Made by a program: the position numbers and the translations under genes. Positions 40,387-48,684 of a DNA stretch of 64,000 bases are shown in pieces (positions within the stretch are counted from its first letter, which is position 1; every line of letters starts with the position of its first letter). This DNA comes from Neisseria brasiliensis. GTDB lineage: Bacteria > Pseudomonadota > Gammaproteobacteria > Burkholderiales > Neisseriaceae. Below the pieces are notes generated by a model that worked only from the letters and a program-made list of their open reading frames with translations, ran no database searches and was not told the origin of the DNA. The stretch lies in contig NZ_CP046027.1 in NCBI RefSeq assembly GCF_009671065.1, positions 62,001-126,000 on the forward strand. Direction: 5' to 3'.

Positions 40387-40424
40387 AGGCCGTCTGAAAC
40401 CGAAGCCATACCTTTCAGACGGCC
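40387..40424 (+). terminator. Inverted DUS pair after pstB
   Basis: TAGGCCGTCTGAAAC and CTTTCAGACGGCCTGA around an 11-base loop. A further single DUS lies at 40467. It separates pstSCAB from phoBR. Confidence 0.65.
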
Positions 40425-40510
40425 TGATGAAAACCATGTTGCGTATGGTGTTTCAAACCGATTGCAAGGCCGTCTGAAAGTCAAACGCAACCCAACAAAG
40501 AGAGAAAAAC

Positions 40511-41206
40511 ATGTCCGCCTATATCCTGATTGTAGAAGACGAGCCTGCGATTGCCACCTTGATTCGTTTCAATCTCGAAGCCGCCGGTTACCGCGTGGCC
40601 ACCGCCGAGCGCGTCAGCGATGCCGAGAAGCTTTTGAAAAACGAATTGCCCGATCTTATCTTGATGGACTATATGCTGCCCGACGTGTCCGGCGTCGAAT
40701 ACATTCAACAATTGCGCGGCCAGACCCGCACGCAAAACCTGCCCATCATCATGCTCACTGCCCGCAGCGAGGAAAGCGACAAAGAGCTGGGCCTGAACAT
40801 CGGCGCCGACGACTACATCACAAAACCTTTCTCACCGCGCGAACTCATCGCCCGCATCAACGCCCTGCTACGCCGCATGGCACCGCAAAAAAGCAAACAG
40901 GTTTTAGAAATTTTCGGCATCCGCTTGGATGCAGAAAACCGCAAAGTTAGCACCACCGAAGGCATTGAATTGCAACTCAACCCAAGCGAATTCAAAATCT
41001 TACACTTTTTCATGGCACACCCCAACCGCCTCTACAGCCGCAGCCAATTGCTCGACATGATTTGGGGCGATCACGTTTTTATTGAAGAGCGCACCGTTGA
41101 CGTGCACATCCGCCGTTTGCGTCAAGGCTTGGAAAAAGCCCAACTGTCACATTTAGTGCAAACCGTCCGCGGCGGCGGCTACCGTTTCGGCAACAACAAT
41201 GAATAA
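40511..41206 (+). CDS. phoB: Phosphate regulon response regulator PhoB
   Basis: 231 residues. The receiver domain has the acidic pair in VEDEP, the phosphorylated aspartate D53 in LMDYML and the lysine in ITKPFSP. The C-terminal winged helix has DVHIRRLRQGLEKA and TVRGGGYRFG. It probably binds the Pho boxes before pstS. Its last eight bases overlap phoR. Confidence 0.95.
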   Translation: MSAYILIVEDEPAIATLIRFNLEAAGYRVATAERVSDAEKLLKNELPDLILMDYMLPDVSGVEYIQQLRGQTRTQNLPIIMLTARSEESDKELGLNIGADDYITKPFSPRELIARINALLRRMAPQKSKQVLEIFGIRLDAENRKVSTTEGIELQLNPSEFKILHFFMAHPNRLYSRSQLLDMIWGDHVFIEERTVDVHIRRLRQGLEKAQLSHLVQTVRGGGYRFGNNNE

Positions 41207-42515
41207 TCTCGTTTACCTGATTCCTTCCATACTCGGCATTTTGTTTGCCGCAGCCGCCGGACTGGCCTTTTGGGGCGTGTCCGGCGCGTTTATTGTCGCC
41301 TTTGCCACGCTCAGCTTCATCAGTTTGCTGCACATCCGCCAGATGTACAAACTGCTCGACTGGCTGAAAAATCCCGAGCCGGAATCCATTCCCTTTGCCA
41401 GCGGCATTTGGGACGAAGTGTTTTCCACCCTGCTCAAGCAAAGCCGCAACCGCCGCAAGCAAAAGCGCAAACTGAAAAATGCCTTGATGCGTTTCAACCG
41501 CGCTGCCGAAGCCCTGCCCACCGGCGTGATGATTTTGGATAAAGACATGCGCATCGAATGGCAAAACCGCCTTTCCGCCACCCATTTCAACCTCAACCGC
41601 GAGCGTGACCGCAACGGCATTTTGCTCAACCTCATCCGCCTGCCCGAGTTTCATGCCTTTATGGAACAAACCGAGCAGGTACAAATCCGCTTGGCCGTGC
41701 CGCAAAATCACCCGATTCCGCGCACGCTGCTAATTACCCGCTGCCCATTTGAAAAAAACACCCAAATGCTCATCAGCCAAGACGTCAGCACCGTCGAGCA
41801 GGTGCAAGCCAGCCACACCAGCTTTGTGGCTAACGTATCACACGAATTGCGCACGCCGCTAACCGTCATCAACGGCTTTTTGGAAACCATGCGCGATATG
41901 CCCGATATTCCCGATGAGCAGCGCCAGCAATTCATCAGCCTGATGCAAAAAGAAGGTAGCCGCATGCTCGATTTGCTCAACGATTTGCTCACCCTATCCA
42001 AGCTTGAAAGCCAGCACCACCAAGAGCAAAACAAAGAGCTGATCAGCCTAAGCCTGCTGAGCCGACAATTGTTTGAAAGCACCAAAACCTTTTCAGACGG
42101 CCGCCACCACATCACCGAAGACATCGAACCGGAATTAAGCATTCGCGGCATTCAGCCTGTGTTGTACAGCGCCTTAAGCAATCTCGCGTTCAACGCCGTG
42201 CGCTACACACCCGAAGGCGGCAAAGTACACATCAGCCTGAAACCCGAAGGCGAACACCATGTCCGCTTCAGCGTCAGTGACACCGGCCCCGGCATCGCCC
42301 CCGAACACATTCCGCGTCTGACCGAACGCTTCTACCGTGTTGACACCAGCCGCTCGCGCCAAAGCGGCGGCACCGGCTTAGGGCTCGCCATCGCCAAACA
42401 TGCCTTGGCCGCGCACGACACCAAAATCGAAGTGGAAAGTGCATTGGGCGAAGGCAGCACGTTTTCCGTATTGTTTGAATTGGCAGCTGAAATGCCGATT
42501 GACATTAAATTGTAG
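41199..42515 (+). CDS. phoR: Phosphate regulon sensor histidine kinase PhoR
   Basis: 438 residues. Two N-terminal membrane helices (residues 3-20 and 24-45) precede a PAS domain (about 95-200). The phosphoacceptor histidine is in FVANVSHELRTPL, and the ATPase domain has NLAFNAVRYTP, DTGPGIAPEH and GTGLGLAIAKH. It has no large periplasmic domain, as expected for PhoR, which is thought to sense phosphate through the Pst complex. Confidence 0.95.
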   Translation: MNNLVYLIPSILGILFAAAAGLAFWGVSGAFIVAFATLSFISLLHIRQMYKLLDWLKNPEPESIPFASGIWDEVFSTLLKQSRNRRKQKRKLKNALMRFNRAAEALPTGVMILDKDMRIEWQNRLSATHFNLNRERDRNGILLNLIRLPEFHAFMEQTEQVQIRLAVPQNHPIPRTLLITRCPFEKNTQMLISQDVSTVEQVQASHTSFVANVSHELRTPLTVINGFLETMRDMPDIPDEQRQQFISLMQKEGSRMLDLLNDLLTLSKLESQHHQEQNKELISLSLLSRQLFESTKTFSDGRHHITEDIEPELSIRGIQPVLYSALSNLAFNAVRYTPEGGKVHISLKPEGEHHVRFSVSDTGPGIAPEHIPRLTERFYRVDTSRSRQSGGTGLGLAIAKHALAAHDTKIEVESALGEGSTFSVLFELAAEMPIDIKL

Positions 42516-42528
42516 GTTTGCATAAAGC

Positions 42529-42558
42529 AAAGGCCGTCTGAAATTTCAGACGGCCTTT
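42529..42558 (+). terminator. Inverted DUS pair after phoR
   Basis: AAAGGCCGTCTGAAA abuts TTTCAGACGGCCTTT, a nearly loop-less palindrome. Confidence 0.75.
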
Positions 42559-42620
42559 GATTTTAAATAAATGTGAACCAGTTATATCACCGCTCATAAA
42601 TCCAAAACATTTGCAAAAAC

Positions 42621-43289
42621 TTATGAATGAAATACCACTGTTTCACTTTGCGGGGCACGCGGTTGGATATAGCTCTTGGCAGTAGAATCCGGTTTGGGTC
42701 TGCCAAACGACATGCCCAACACCAGTTTGTAGTTATCAGGCACATTCAATTCTTGGCGAACCACATCAGGGCTGTAGATCAACGCGATTTGCGGCACACT
42801 ACCGAAACCGCGTGCAGTCAGCGACAACATAAAATTTTGCGCCAGCATGCCCACATCCAATGCGGTAAACACGTTGTCGGTAATATCGGGCATAAAGAAG
42901 AAAGCGGCATGCGGTGCGCCATAAAAGCGGGCATTTTCTTCGGCAAAACTTTTACGCCCTGCTTTGTCTTCACGCAAAATGCCGTATGCGTCATACAGAC
43001 GTTGGTAAGAATCGCGCATGCGGTCTTCATACACCCCAGTAAAAGCGTGCTGATCATAAACAAAATCAGGCGCAAGATTACCGGTTCGGAATCCTTCAAC
43101 CAGCTTGTCGGACAAACGTTTCAGCTCCTCACCCGAAACAATATGCACCAACCAAGGTTGTGCGTTCACGGCAGACGGGGCACGCAGCGCATCTTTTAAT
43201 ACCGCGTCCAGCTCTGCTTGGCTCAATGGTTCAGGCAGATATTCACGAATGGATTTGCGTGTTTGGGCTGTTGTTGAAAAATCTAACAT
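42621..43289 (-). CDS. Nitroreductase family oxidoreductase (copy C)
   Basis: 222 residues from MLDFSTTAQTRKSIREYLPE. The second ATG is preferred because the AAGGA site would lie only two bases from the first. It is a close relative of copy A at 0.7 kb: both share MLDF, AP-S-NAQPWLVHI, the REDKAGR segment and LTARGFG. It lies upstream on the minus strand of no partner gene, but near ohr, so a shared oxidative-stress role is plausible. Confidence 0.85.
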   Translation of the reverse strand: MLDFSTTAQTRKSIREYLPEPLSQAELDAVLKDALRAPSAVNAQPWLVHIVSGEELKRLSDKLVEGFRTGNLAPDFVYDQHAFTGVYEDRMRDSYQRLYDAYGILREDKAGRKSFAEENARFYGAPHAAFFFMPDITDNVFTALDVGMLAQNFMLSLTARGFGSVPQIALIYSPDVVRQELNVPDNYKLVLGMSFGRPKPDSTAKSYIQPRAPQSETVVFHS

Positions 43290-43322
43290 TTTCATATCCT
43301 TTTCCGATTGATTATCAAGATA

Positions 43323-43350
43323 AAAGGCCGTCTGAAATTTCAGACGGCCT
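43323..43350 (-). terminator. Inverted DUS pair after ohr
   Basis: AAAGGCCGTCTGAAA abuts TTTCAGACGGCCT, 12 bases beyond the ohr stop. Confidence 0.75.
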
Positions 43351-43361
43351 CTTGCTTGATT

Positions 43362-43793
43362 TTACAAATCAAATGTTTGTACCACATTCACATGCAAGCG
43401 TACGTCCACATTGCCGCGGGTCGCATTTGAGTATGGGCAGACTTCGTGTGCTTTTTGGATCAGTGTTTTTGCTTCTTCTACGCTCAAACCTTCTACGGTG
43501 ATGGTGATATCCAAATCCAAAGAGAATGCGCCACCGGCTTTTTGACCGATGCCCACACCCACGGTAGTACTGGATTTAGTTGGTTTGAGACCCAAAGTCG
43601 GCGCAACGTGGTTCATCGCGCTGTCGAAACAAGCCGCATAGCCCATGGCGAAAAGCTGCTCAGGATTGGTGCCGGTTTTGCCGCTTTCGTTTTGAAAGCT
43701 GACCAAATCGAAACCGATTGAACCGTCATCAACTTGAGTGTGACCATCGCGGCCGCCGGTAGCTGTGGCTGAAGTGTGGTAGAAAATTTTCAT
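43362..43793 (-). CDS. ohr: Organic hydroperoxide resistance protein Ohr
   Basis: 143 residues of the OsmC/Ohr fold. The two redox cysteines are C55 in YAACFDSA and C119 in HEVCPYSNATR, both in Ohr-type contexts (the VCPYSNATRGN ending distinguishes Ohr from OsmC). It reduces organic and fatty-acid hydroperoxides using lipoyl proteins. It is second in an apparent operon with a bacterioferritin-like gene, downstream of an OhrR-like operator, and ohrR is at 0.2 kb. Confidence 0.95.
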   Translation of the reverse strand: MKIFYHTSATATGGRDGHTQVDDGSIGFDLVSFQNESGKTGTNPEQLFAMGYAACFDSAMNHVAPTLGLKPTKSSTTVGVGIGQKAGGAFSLDLDITITVEGLSVEEAKTLIQKAHEVCPYSNATRGNVDVRLHVNVVQTFDL

Positions 43794-43851
43794 GTTACGT
43801 TCCTTTCAATTTAATAAGTTGGGAAAATCAAAAATAAAATCAAAACTTAAA

Positions 43852-44303
43852 TTACATTCTTTTCGACAAATAAAGCGGCTCGCCCAGTTTTTCCAGCAAA
43901 TTCAATTCTTGCTCCAACCAAGACAAATGCTCTTCTTCGTCTGCCAAAATTTCTTCAATTAAGATGCGCGTGGTGGCATCGTGTTCGTTGCTTGCTGTTT
44001 CTGCCCATTGATTTAAACCAATACGCGCATTTTTTGCAGCTCATAATCATTTTCCAAAGCTTCGCGTAAATTACTGCCAATATTGGGTTGCTTGATGGTA
44101 AAACGAATTTGGCCACCCAAATCAAGCAGGCGATTTTGCAGCTTGATAATCGTTTCCGGCTCATCAGCAATTTTGCTTTCCATCTCAGTCGCCATCAAGC
44201 TTGCCCCTTCCGCATCAATCACCGCCACATGACTACGGTGCTGAATACTTGCTGACCAATAAACCGCCAACATCTCATTTAATAAATCGTGGATTTTATT
44301 CAT
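43852..44303 (-). pseudogene. Bacterioferritin/Dps-like ferritin, frameshifted
   Basis: About 150 codons of a four-helix ferritin-like protein are split between two frames. The first 92 residues (MNKIHDLLNEMLAVYWSAS to LENDYELQK) are followed, one base out of frame, by NARIGLNQWAETASNEHD and ILADEEEHLSWLEQELNLL. The join is the A6 run (44030-44035 on the plus strand, read as T6); seven would restore the gene. DEEEH is the C-terminal metal-ligand motif of bacterioferritins. It lies upstream of ohr with no terminator between. Confidence 0.75.
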
Positions 44304-44606
44304 TTGCTTGCTCCAAACTTAGACATTGAAACATTATATCTAACAATTAAATTGTGTACAATGTAATTTTGTAAAATTTTTAATTCAGTAGGTAATTACT
44401 CATCGAATATCCATGCTGTGATTAAACCAAACCTGCACCACCCAACCTAAATTTAATCGGGCTCACTGCCCAACAGAAAAATCAGACGGCCTGATTATTT
44501 ACGCAACAACAAAGTCATTCTAAAGCAATACACCACTGTCGAATTCAAATAAAGTCAATAGGTTACTACAGCTTCCTATTTATTTCAGGCCGTCTGAAAA
44601 TTTAAA
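44304..44606. other. Intergenic region with the OhrR-like operator, otherwise empty
   Basis: About 300 bases. It holds the operator at 44342, isolated DUS units at 44484 and 44587, and no gene that I can support. Confidence 0.5.
44342..44376 (-). promoter_or_regulatory. OhrR-like operator upstream of the bacterioferritin-ohr operon
   Basis: AACAATTAAATTGTGTACAA followed by TGTAATTTTGTAAAA. The exact inner palindrome ACAATTAAATTGT, followed by a second TACAAT-type half, resembles characterised OhrR operators (TACAATTAAATTGTA type). Confidence 0.6.
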
Positions 44607-45233
44607 TCAGAATTGGTTTAAGCACAATTCACAGCCGGTTTTTTCTGCCACGCGCTGATAAGCCGGACGCGATTCGATTTGCTGCACATAGCGCACAATA
44701 TTCGGGTAATCGGTCGGATTCGCCTGCCCCAAACCCCATTGCAGCGGAAAACTCAAGGCAAAATCTGCGCCGGTCAGCTGCTCGCCGGTAATCCATGTTT
44801 TGCCGTTAAGTGTTTGCTCAACATGATTAAAATACAAAGCCACCTGCCCTGCCGCGTAATCATTGTAGGCACCGAAATCAAATTTCTTCGACATCATGCC
44901 CAATAAATTGGCAGAAAACATCGAAGCCGCCACGCTTAACCAATAAGCAAATTGCGAATACTCATCGCTTTTTGCAGCCGGCATAAAGCGGCGCTCGTCA
45001 TCATAGCGGTCAAGCAAATGCAAAATCATCGCATTACCCTCAGCCAAGGTCAGCGCACCATCTTGCAACACCGGCGCCTTGCCCAAAGGATGCAGCGCTT
45101 TCAATTCATCCGGTGCAAGATTGGTCTCCGGCAAGCGGTAATACACCGCCACATCGTAATCCACACCCAATTCTTCCAACAACCACGCAATACGGTGCGA
45201 ACAAGAGTTGTTTAAGTAATGCAGTTTAATCAT
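44607..45233 (-). CDS. Glutathione S-transferase family protein
   Basis: 208 residues. The thioredoxin-like N-terminal domain has NSCSHRIAWLLEELGVDYDV (catalytic Ser/Cys region), HPLGKAPVLQDG (the cis-proline) and LAEGNAMILHLLDRYD. The all-helical C-terminal domain has WITGEQLTGADFALSFPLQW. It is a cytosolic GST of the type near beta-proteobacterial GstA/GstB; the substrate is unknown. It is monocistronic. Confidence 0.9.
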   Translation of the reverse strand: MIKLHYLNNSCSHRIAWLLEELGVDYDVAVYYRLPETNLAPDELKALHPLGKAPVLQDGALTLAEGNAMILHLLDRYDDERRFMPAAKSDEYSQFAYWLSVAASMFSANLLGMMSKKFDFGAYNDYAAGQVALYFNHVEQTLNGKTWITGEQLTGADFALSFPLQWGLGQANPTDYPNIVRYVQQIESRPAYQRVAEKTGCELCLNQF

Positions 45234-45425
45234 GGTAATTACTCCAAATTGTCATCAATGATTTACAGGGAAACAATATTTCTTCAAGCTCAACCAGCTT
45301 TTAATACGATGAAAACCATCATACGCGCATTTTATATTTTGAACAATATAATTTTAAAAAATACAATAGTCGTTTAACATAGGTCAAATTTAACGCGGCA
45401 CCCGAAATAACTCACTTCACAAAAA

Positions 45426-45463
45426 AAAGCCGTCTGAAACAGGATTTGTTTCAGACGGCCTTT
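45426..45463 (-). terminator. Inverted DUS pair after ddc
   Basis: AAAAGCCGTCTGAAAC and GTTTCAGACGGCCTTT around a short loop, 26 bases past the ddc stop. Confidence 0.75.
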
Positions 45464-45488
45464 GGGCTTGATTACTTATATCAAAGCA

Positions 45489-47021
45489 TTAATCAATCGG
45501 CGGCGTGTAGCTGCCCGCCTCAATCGCATCTTTAATGCGTTCAGCTTCTTGCTGCACTTGTGCCAACAGCTTTTTCACGTTCTCCAGCGTGGCAATCGGG
45601 CTGAGCAGGGTCATTTTCAATGATTGCACACCGCCGACTTTGGTGACACCGATATTGGCTTCCCCACGTGCGAACAATTCGTCGGCCACGTTTTGATTCA
45701 GGCTGTCGATGTGTTCAGCCGGATAGCCTTGCGGATTAACGCGGAACAAAATTGAGGCAAACTGCGGCGCAAGTGTCATTTCCAATTCGTCGGTGGCGTT
45801 GATGTGCTGCTCGACTTCTTTTGCCAGCTTAATGCCGTTGTCGATAATCGAACCGTACAGCGTTTCGCCCAAAGCTTCGATGGTGAGCCACAATTTCAAG
45901 GCATCGAAGCGGCGTGTGGTTTGCAGCGATTTCGACACCAAATTCGGCACACCGTGTTCGGCATCGTAAGCAGAATTCAGATATTCGGCTTCGTAATGAA
46001 TAAAGCGGAAATCTGCTTCGTTTTTCAGCAAAAACGCACCGCAGGAAATGCTTTGGAAAAAGTGTTTGTGAAAATCAAGCGTCACCGAATCAGCCAACTC
46101 AATGCCGTCAATCATATGGCGGAACTCATTCGACAGCAGCAAAGCACCACCCCATGCCGCATCGATGTGCACCCACGCGCCGTGGCGGTCGGCTTCGGCG
46201 CGTACGGCTTTCAAATCGTCAATCGCACCGGCATCGGTGGTGCCCGCAGTGGCGACCACGCAGGCAATGATTTTGCCCTCGTCTGTCAAACGGTCGAGCG
46301 TTTGCGCCAATGCAGCGGTATCGATTTGGCCATAGCGGTTGGTCGGCACAGTGACCACCGACTGGAAGCCCATGCCCATCATCGCCATGTTTTTCTGTAC
46401 CGAAAAATGCGCGTTTTCCGAGCAAACCACTTTCACTTTTTGTAGCGCATCGGGCGGCAAGCCATCGCGTTGCACGCTCCATTCGAGGCCGTCTGAAGTT
46501 TGCCAGTGTTTGGCAATGCAGGCATCGCGTGCCAGCAATACGCCCATCAGATTGGATTGCGTACCGCCGGAGGTAAACACACCCGCCGTGCCTTTGCCGT
46601 AGCCGAGCTTTTGGCGCAGCCAGTCGATCATCTGCACTTCCATCAATGAAGCCGCCGGGCTTTGATCCCATGAATCCATTGATTGGTTGGTGGCGTTAAT
46701 CAACACTTCCGCCACTTGGCTCGCGACTAAGGTCGGGCAATGCAAATGCGCCAAAGAATGCGGATGATGTACCTTTAAGCTGTTGTTTAAAAATAGTTCT
46801 ACCGCGCGTTGCAAGGCATCATTCAAGCCCAAACCGTTTTCAGACGGCCTAAACGATACTTTTTCACGCAATTGGCGAATGCTGCCGCCGGTGTACATTT
46901 TGTCTTCGTTTAACCACGCTGCCACCGCTTGCACCGCATCATTCATTGCCGCCTGATAATCGGCAACTGATTGCGGATGATTACACAGCAATGCGCGTTG
47001 GTGTTGTGCAAAATCTGCCAT
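45489..47021 (-). CDS. ddc: L-2,4-diaminobutyrate decarboxylase
   Basis: 510 residues, a group II PLP-dependent decarboxylase. GVFTSGGTQSNLMGVLLARD holds the phosphate-binding part, HIDAAWGGALLL the aspartate that pairs with the pyridine nitrogen, and VTLDFHKHFFQ the PLP lysine. Ddc converts 2,4-diaminobutyrate to 1,3-diaminopropane. dat, which makes the substrate, overlaps its start (TAATG), so the pair is an operon as in Acinetobacter and Haemophilus. Confidence 0.92.
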   Translation of the reverse strand: MADFAQHQRALLCNHPQSVADYQAAMNDAVQAVAAWLNEDKMYTGGSIRQLREKVSFRPSENGLGLNDALQRAVELFLNNSLKVHHPHSLAHLHCPTLVASQVAEVLINATNQSMDSWDQSPAASLMEVQMIDWLRQKLGYGKGTAGVFTSGGTQSNLMGVLLARDACIAKHWQTSDGLEWSVQRDGLPPDALQKVKVVCSENAHFSVQKNMAMMGMGFQSVVTVPTNRYGQIDTAALAQTLDRLTDEGKIIACVVATAGTTDAGAIDDLKAVRAEADRHGAWVHIDAAWGGALLLSNEFRHMIDGIELADSVTLDFHKHFFQSISCGAFLLKNEADFRFIHYEAEYLNSAYDAEHGVPNLVSKSLQTTRRFDALKLWLTIEALGETLYGSIIDNGIKLAKEVEQHINATDELEMTLAPQFASILFRVNPQGYPAEHIDSLNQNVADELFARGEANIGVTKVGGVQSLKMTLLSPIATLENVKKLLAQVQQEAERIKDAIEAGSYTPPID

Positions 47022-48394
47022 TATGCGCCCCGCACTTTCTTCAGCGCGTCAGCCAATGATTGGCGGAAGCGGCGCAAAAATTCTTCGCTCTCTTCGCGAC
47101 TGATAATCAGCGGAGCCAAGATGCGCACGACTGTGCCGTTGCGGCCGCCGCGTTCCAGCAATAATTTATTGGCAAAGCAGGCTTTTTGAATTTCTGCTGC
47201 CAACTCGGCATCGGCCGGCAGCGAACCTATGTGGTCGGCAGGCAGACGCTCATCGACAATTTCAATGCCGATCATCAAACCGCGACCGCGCACGTTGCCG
47301 ATACATGGAAATTCTTGTGCCATTTTGTTCAACTCGGCTTGAATGAAATCACCCTGCGTTTGCGCGTTTTGCGCCAAGTTTTGCGTTTTCATCACTTCCA
47401 GCGAAGCATAGCCGGTGGCCATTGCCAATTGGTTGCCGCGGAAAGTACCGGTGTGACCGGCCGGCTGCCAAGCATCAAATTCTTTTTTAATCGCCAACAC
47501 AGCCAACGGCAAGCTGCCACCAACCGCTTTCGACATCACCACCACATCCGGTTCAATCTCGGCATGTTGGAAGGCAAACATTTTGCCCGAACGGCAGAAA
47601 CCGGCCTGCACTTCGTCCACAATCATCAAAATGCCGTGTTTGGCGGTCACTTCGCGGATTTTTTTCAGCCATTTGGTTGGCGCAACCACCACACCGCCTT
47701 CACCCTGAATCGCTTCCAGAATCACCGCAGCCGGTTTCACCGCGCCGCTTTCCACGTCTTCGATGAAGTTTTCAAAATAATAAGTCAGCGCATCGACACC
47801 GGCTTCACCGCCAATACCCAGCGGGCAACGGTATTCATGCGGATACGGCAAAAACTGCACGCCCGGCATCAGGTTTTGCACCGCATTTTTCGCGCTCAAA
47901 TTGCCGGTTAAGGCCAACGAGCCTTGGGTCATACCGTGGTAGCCGCCGGAAAAGCTGATGACATTGCCGCGTCCGGTAAAGGTTTTGGCCAGTTTTACCG
48001 CTGCTTCGGTGGCATCGGCACCGGTCGGGCCGCAAAATTGCAGGCGATAATTTTCTTTGCCGCCGGGGAAATGTGCCAACAAAGCTTCGGAAAACGCGTC
48101 TTTCAACGGCGTGGTGATGTCTAAGGTATGCAAGGGCAAACCGCTGGCCAATGTGTCTTGAATGCTTTGAATCACGGCAGGATGATTGTGCCCCAAGGCC
48201 AAGGTGCCGGCTCCGGCCAAGCAGTCTAAATAATCATTGCCTTCAACATCAGTCACCCAACAGCCTTGTGCTTTGGCAATTGCCAACGGCAATTTGCGCG
48301 GATAGCTGCGGACATTGGATTCCATCTCGTTTTGACGGGTTAAGTAATGCTCATTACTGGCATTGGAAATAGGATTTACAGGCGTAACGCTCAT
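47021..48394 (-). CDS. dat: Diaminobutyrate-2-oxoglutarate aminotransferase
   Basis: 457 residues, a class III aminotransferase. QFCGPTGADATEAAVKLA, MIVDEVQAGFCRSG and the PLP lysine in DVVVMSKAVGGSLPLAV define the fold, and the overall sequence fits the Dat/EctB branch. It transfers an amino group from glutamate to aspartate semialdehyde to give 2,4-diaminobutyrate. Its ATG overlaps the TGA of a possible upstream small reading frame (ATGA), and the transcript leader is strongly structured. Confidence 0.93.
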   Translation of the reverse strand: MSVTPVNPISNASNEHYLTRQNEMESNVRSYPRKLPLAIAKAQGCWVTDVEGNDYLDCLAGAGTLALGHNHPAVIQSIQDTLASGLPLHTLDITTPLKDAFSEALLAHFPGGKENYRLQFCGPTGADATEAAVKLAKTFTGRGNVISFSGGYHGMTQGSLALTGNLSAKNAVQNLMPGVQFLPYPHEYRCPLGIGGEAGVDALTYYFENFIEDVESGAVKPAAVILEAIQGEGGVVVAPTKWLKKIREVTAKHGILMIVDEVQAGFCRSGKMFAFQHAEIEPDVVVMSKAVGGSLPLAVLAIKKEFDAWQPAGHTGTFRGNQLAMATGYASLEVMKTQNLAQNAQTQGDFIQAELNKMAQEFPCIGNVRGRGLMIGIEIVDERLPADHIGSLPADAELAAEIQKACFANKLLLERGGRNGTVVRILAPLIISREESEEFLRRFRQSLADALKKVRGA

Positions 48395-48642
48395 ATCTGA
48401 TTACCATCTCGGATAAGGGTTATCGGGCAGGAAAGATAAAAATGCCCTAAAGAACAGGTTTTACCGTTTGATAAAACCCCCACAATGGGTGCTAACAGCC
48501 AAAAGCTGCGCACCCCATGCAGTACGCGGTCTCGAATAGTATGCCGCCGATTATGACCATGGGTTGAATCGGTAGGTACTAAAAAGAAAAAACGCCCGGA
48601 ATCGGCAAAACCGACCCGTAGCGTACTGGCAAGTGGGCGCAA
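48391..48642 (-). CDS. Possible 83-codon upstream reading frame coupled to dat
   Basis: The open frame begins at TTG (48642) and ends in TGA overlapping the dat ATG. It has no ATG start and no clear RBS, and encodes a Phe/Arg/His-rich peptide (GRFFFLVPTDSTHGHNRRHT). It covers the whole structured leader, so apparent openness may simply reflect RNA constraint. I would treat it as a candidate leader peptide only. Confidence 0.3.
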   Translation of the reverse strand: MRPLASTLRVGFADSGRFFFLVPTDSTHGHNRRHTIRDRVLHGVRSFWLLAPIVGVLSNGKTCSLGHFYLSCPITLIRDGNQI

Positions 48643-48655
48643 TGATACACCTTTT
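48395..48655 (-). ncRNA. Structured 5' leader of dat-ddc (candidate cis-regulatory RNA)
   Basis: On the minus strand, a -10-like TATCAT precedes CGCCC...GGGCG followed by TTTTTTCTTTTT, an early terminator-like stem. CAGTACGC (5') can pair exactly with GCGTACTG about 80 bases on. CCGATT pairs with AATCGG around a 14-base loop. GGGTGC-GCAGCTTTTGGCTGTTA-GCACCC is a strong nested hairpin, followed by GTTTTA/TAAAAC. Several of these pairings are mutually exclusive, as in attenuators and riboswitches. I did not recognise a known Rfam class. Confidence 0.5.
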
Positions 48656-48684
48656 ACAAAAAAAGGAAAGTATTTTTTTAGTAT

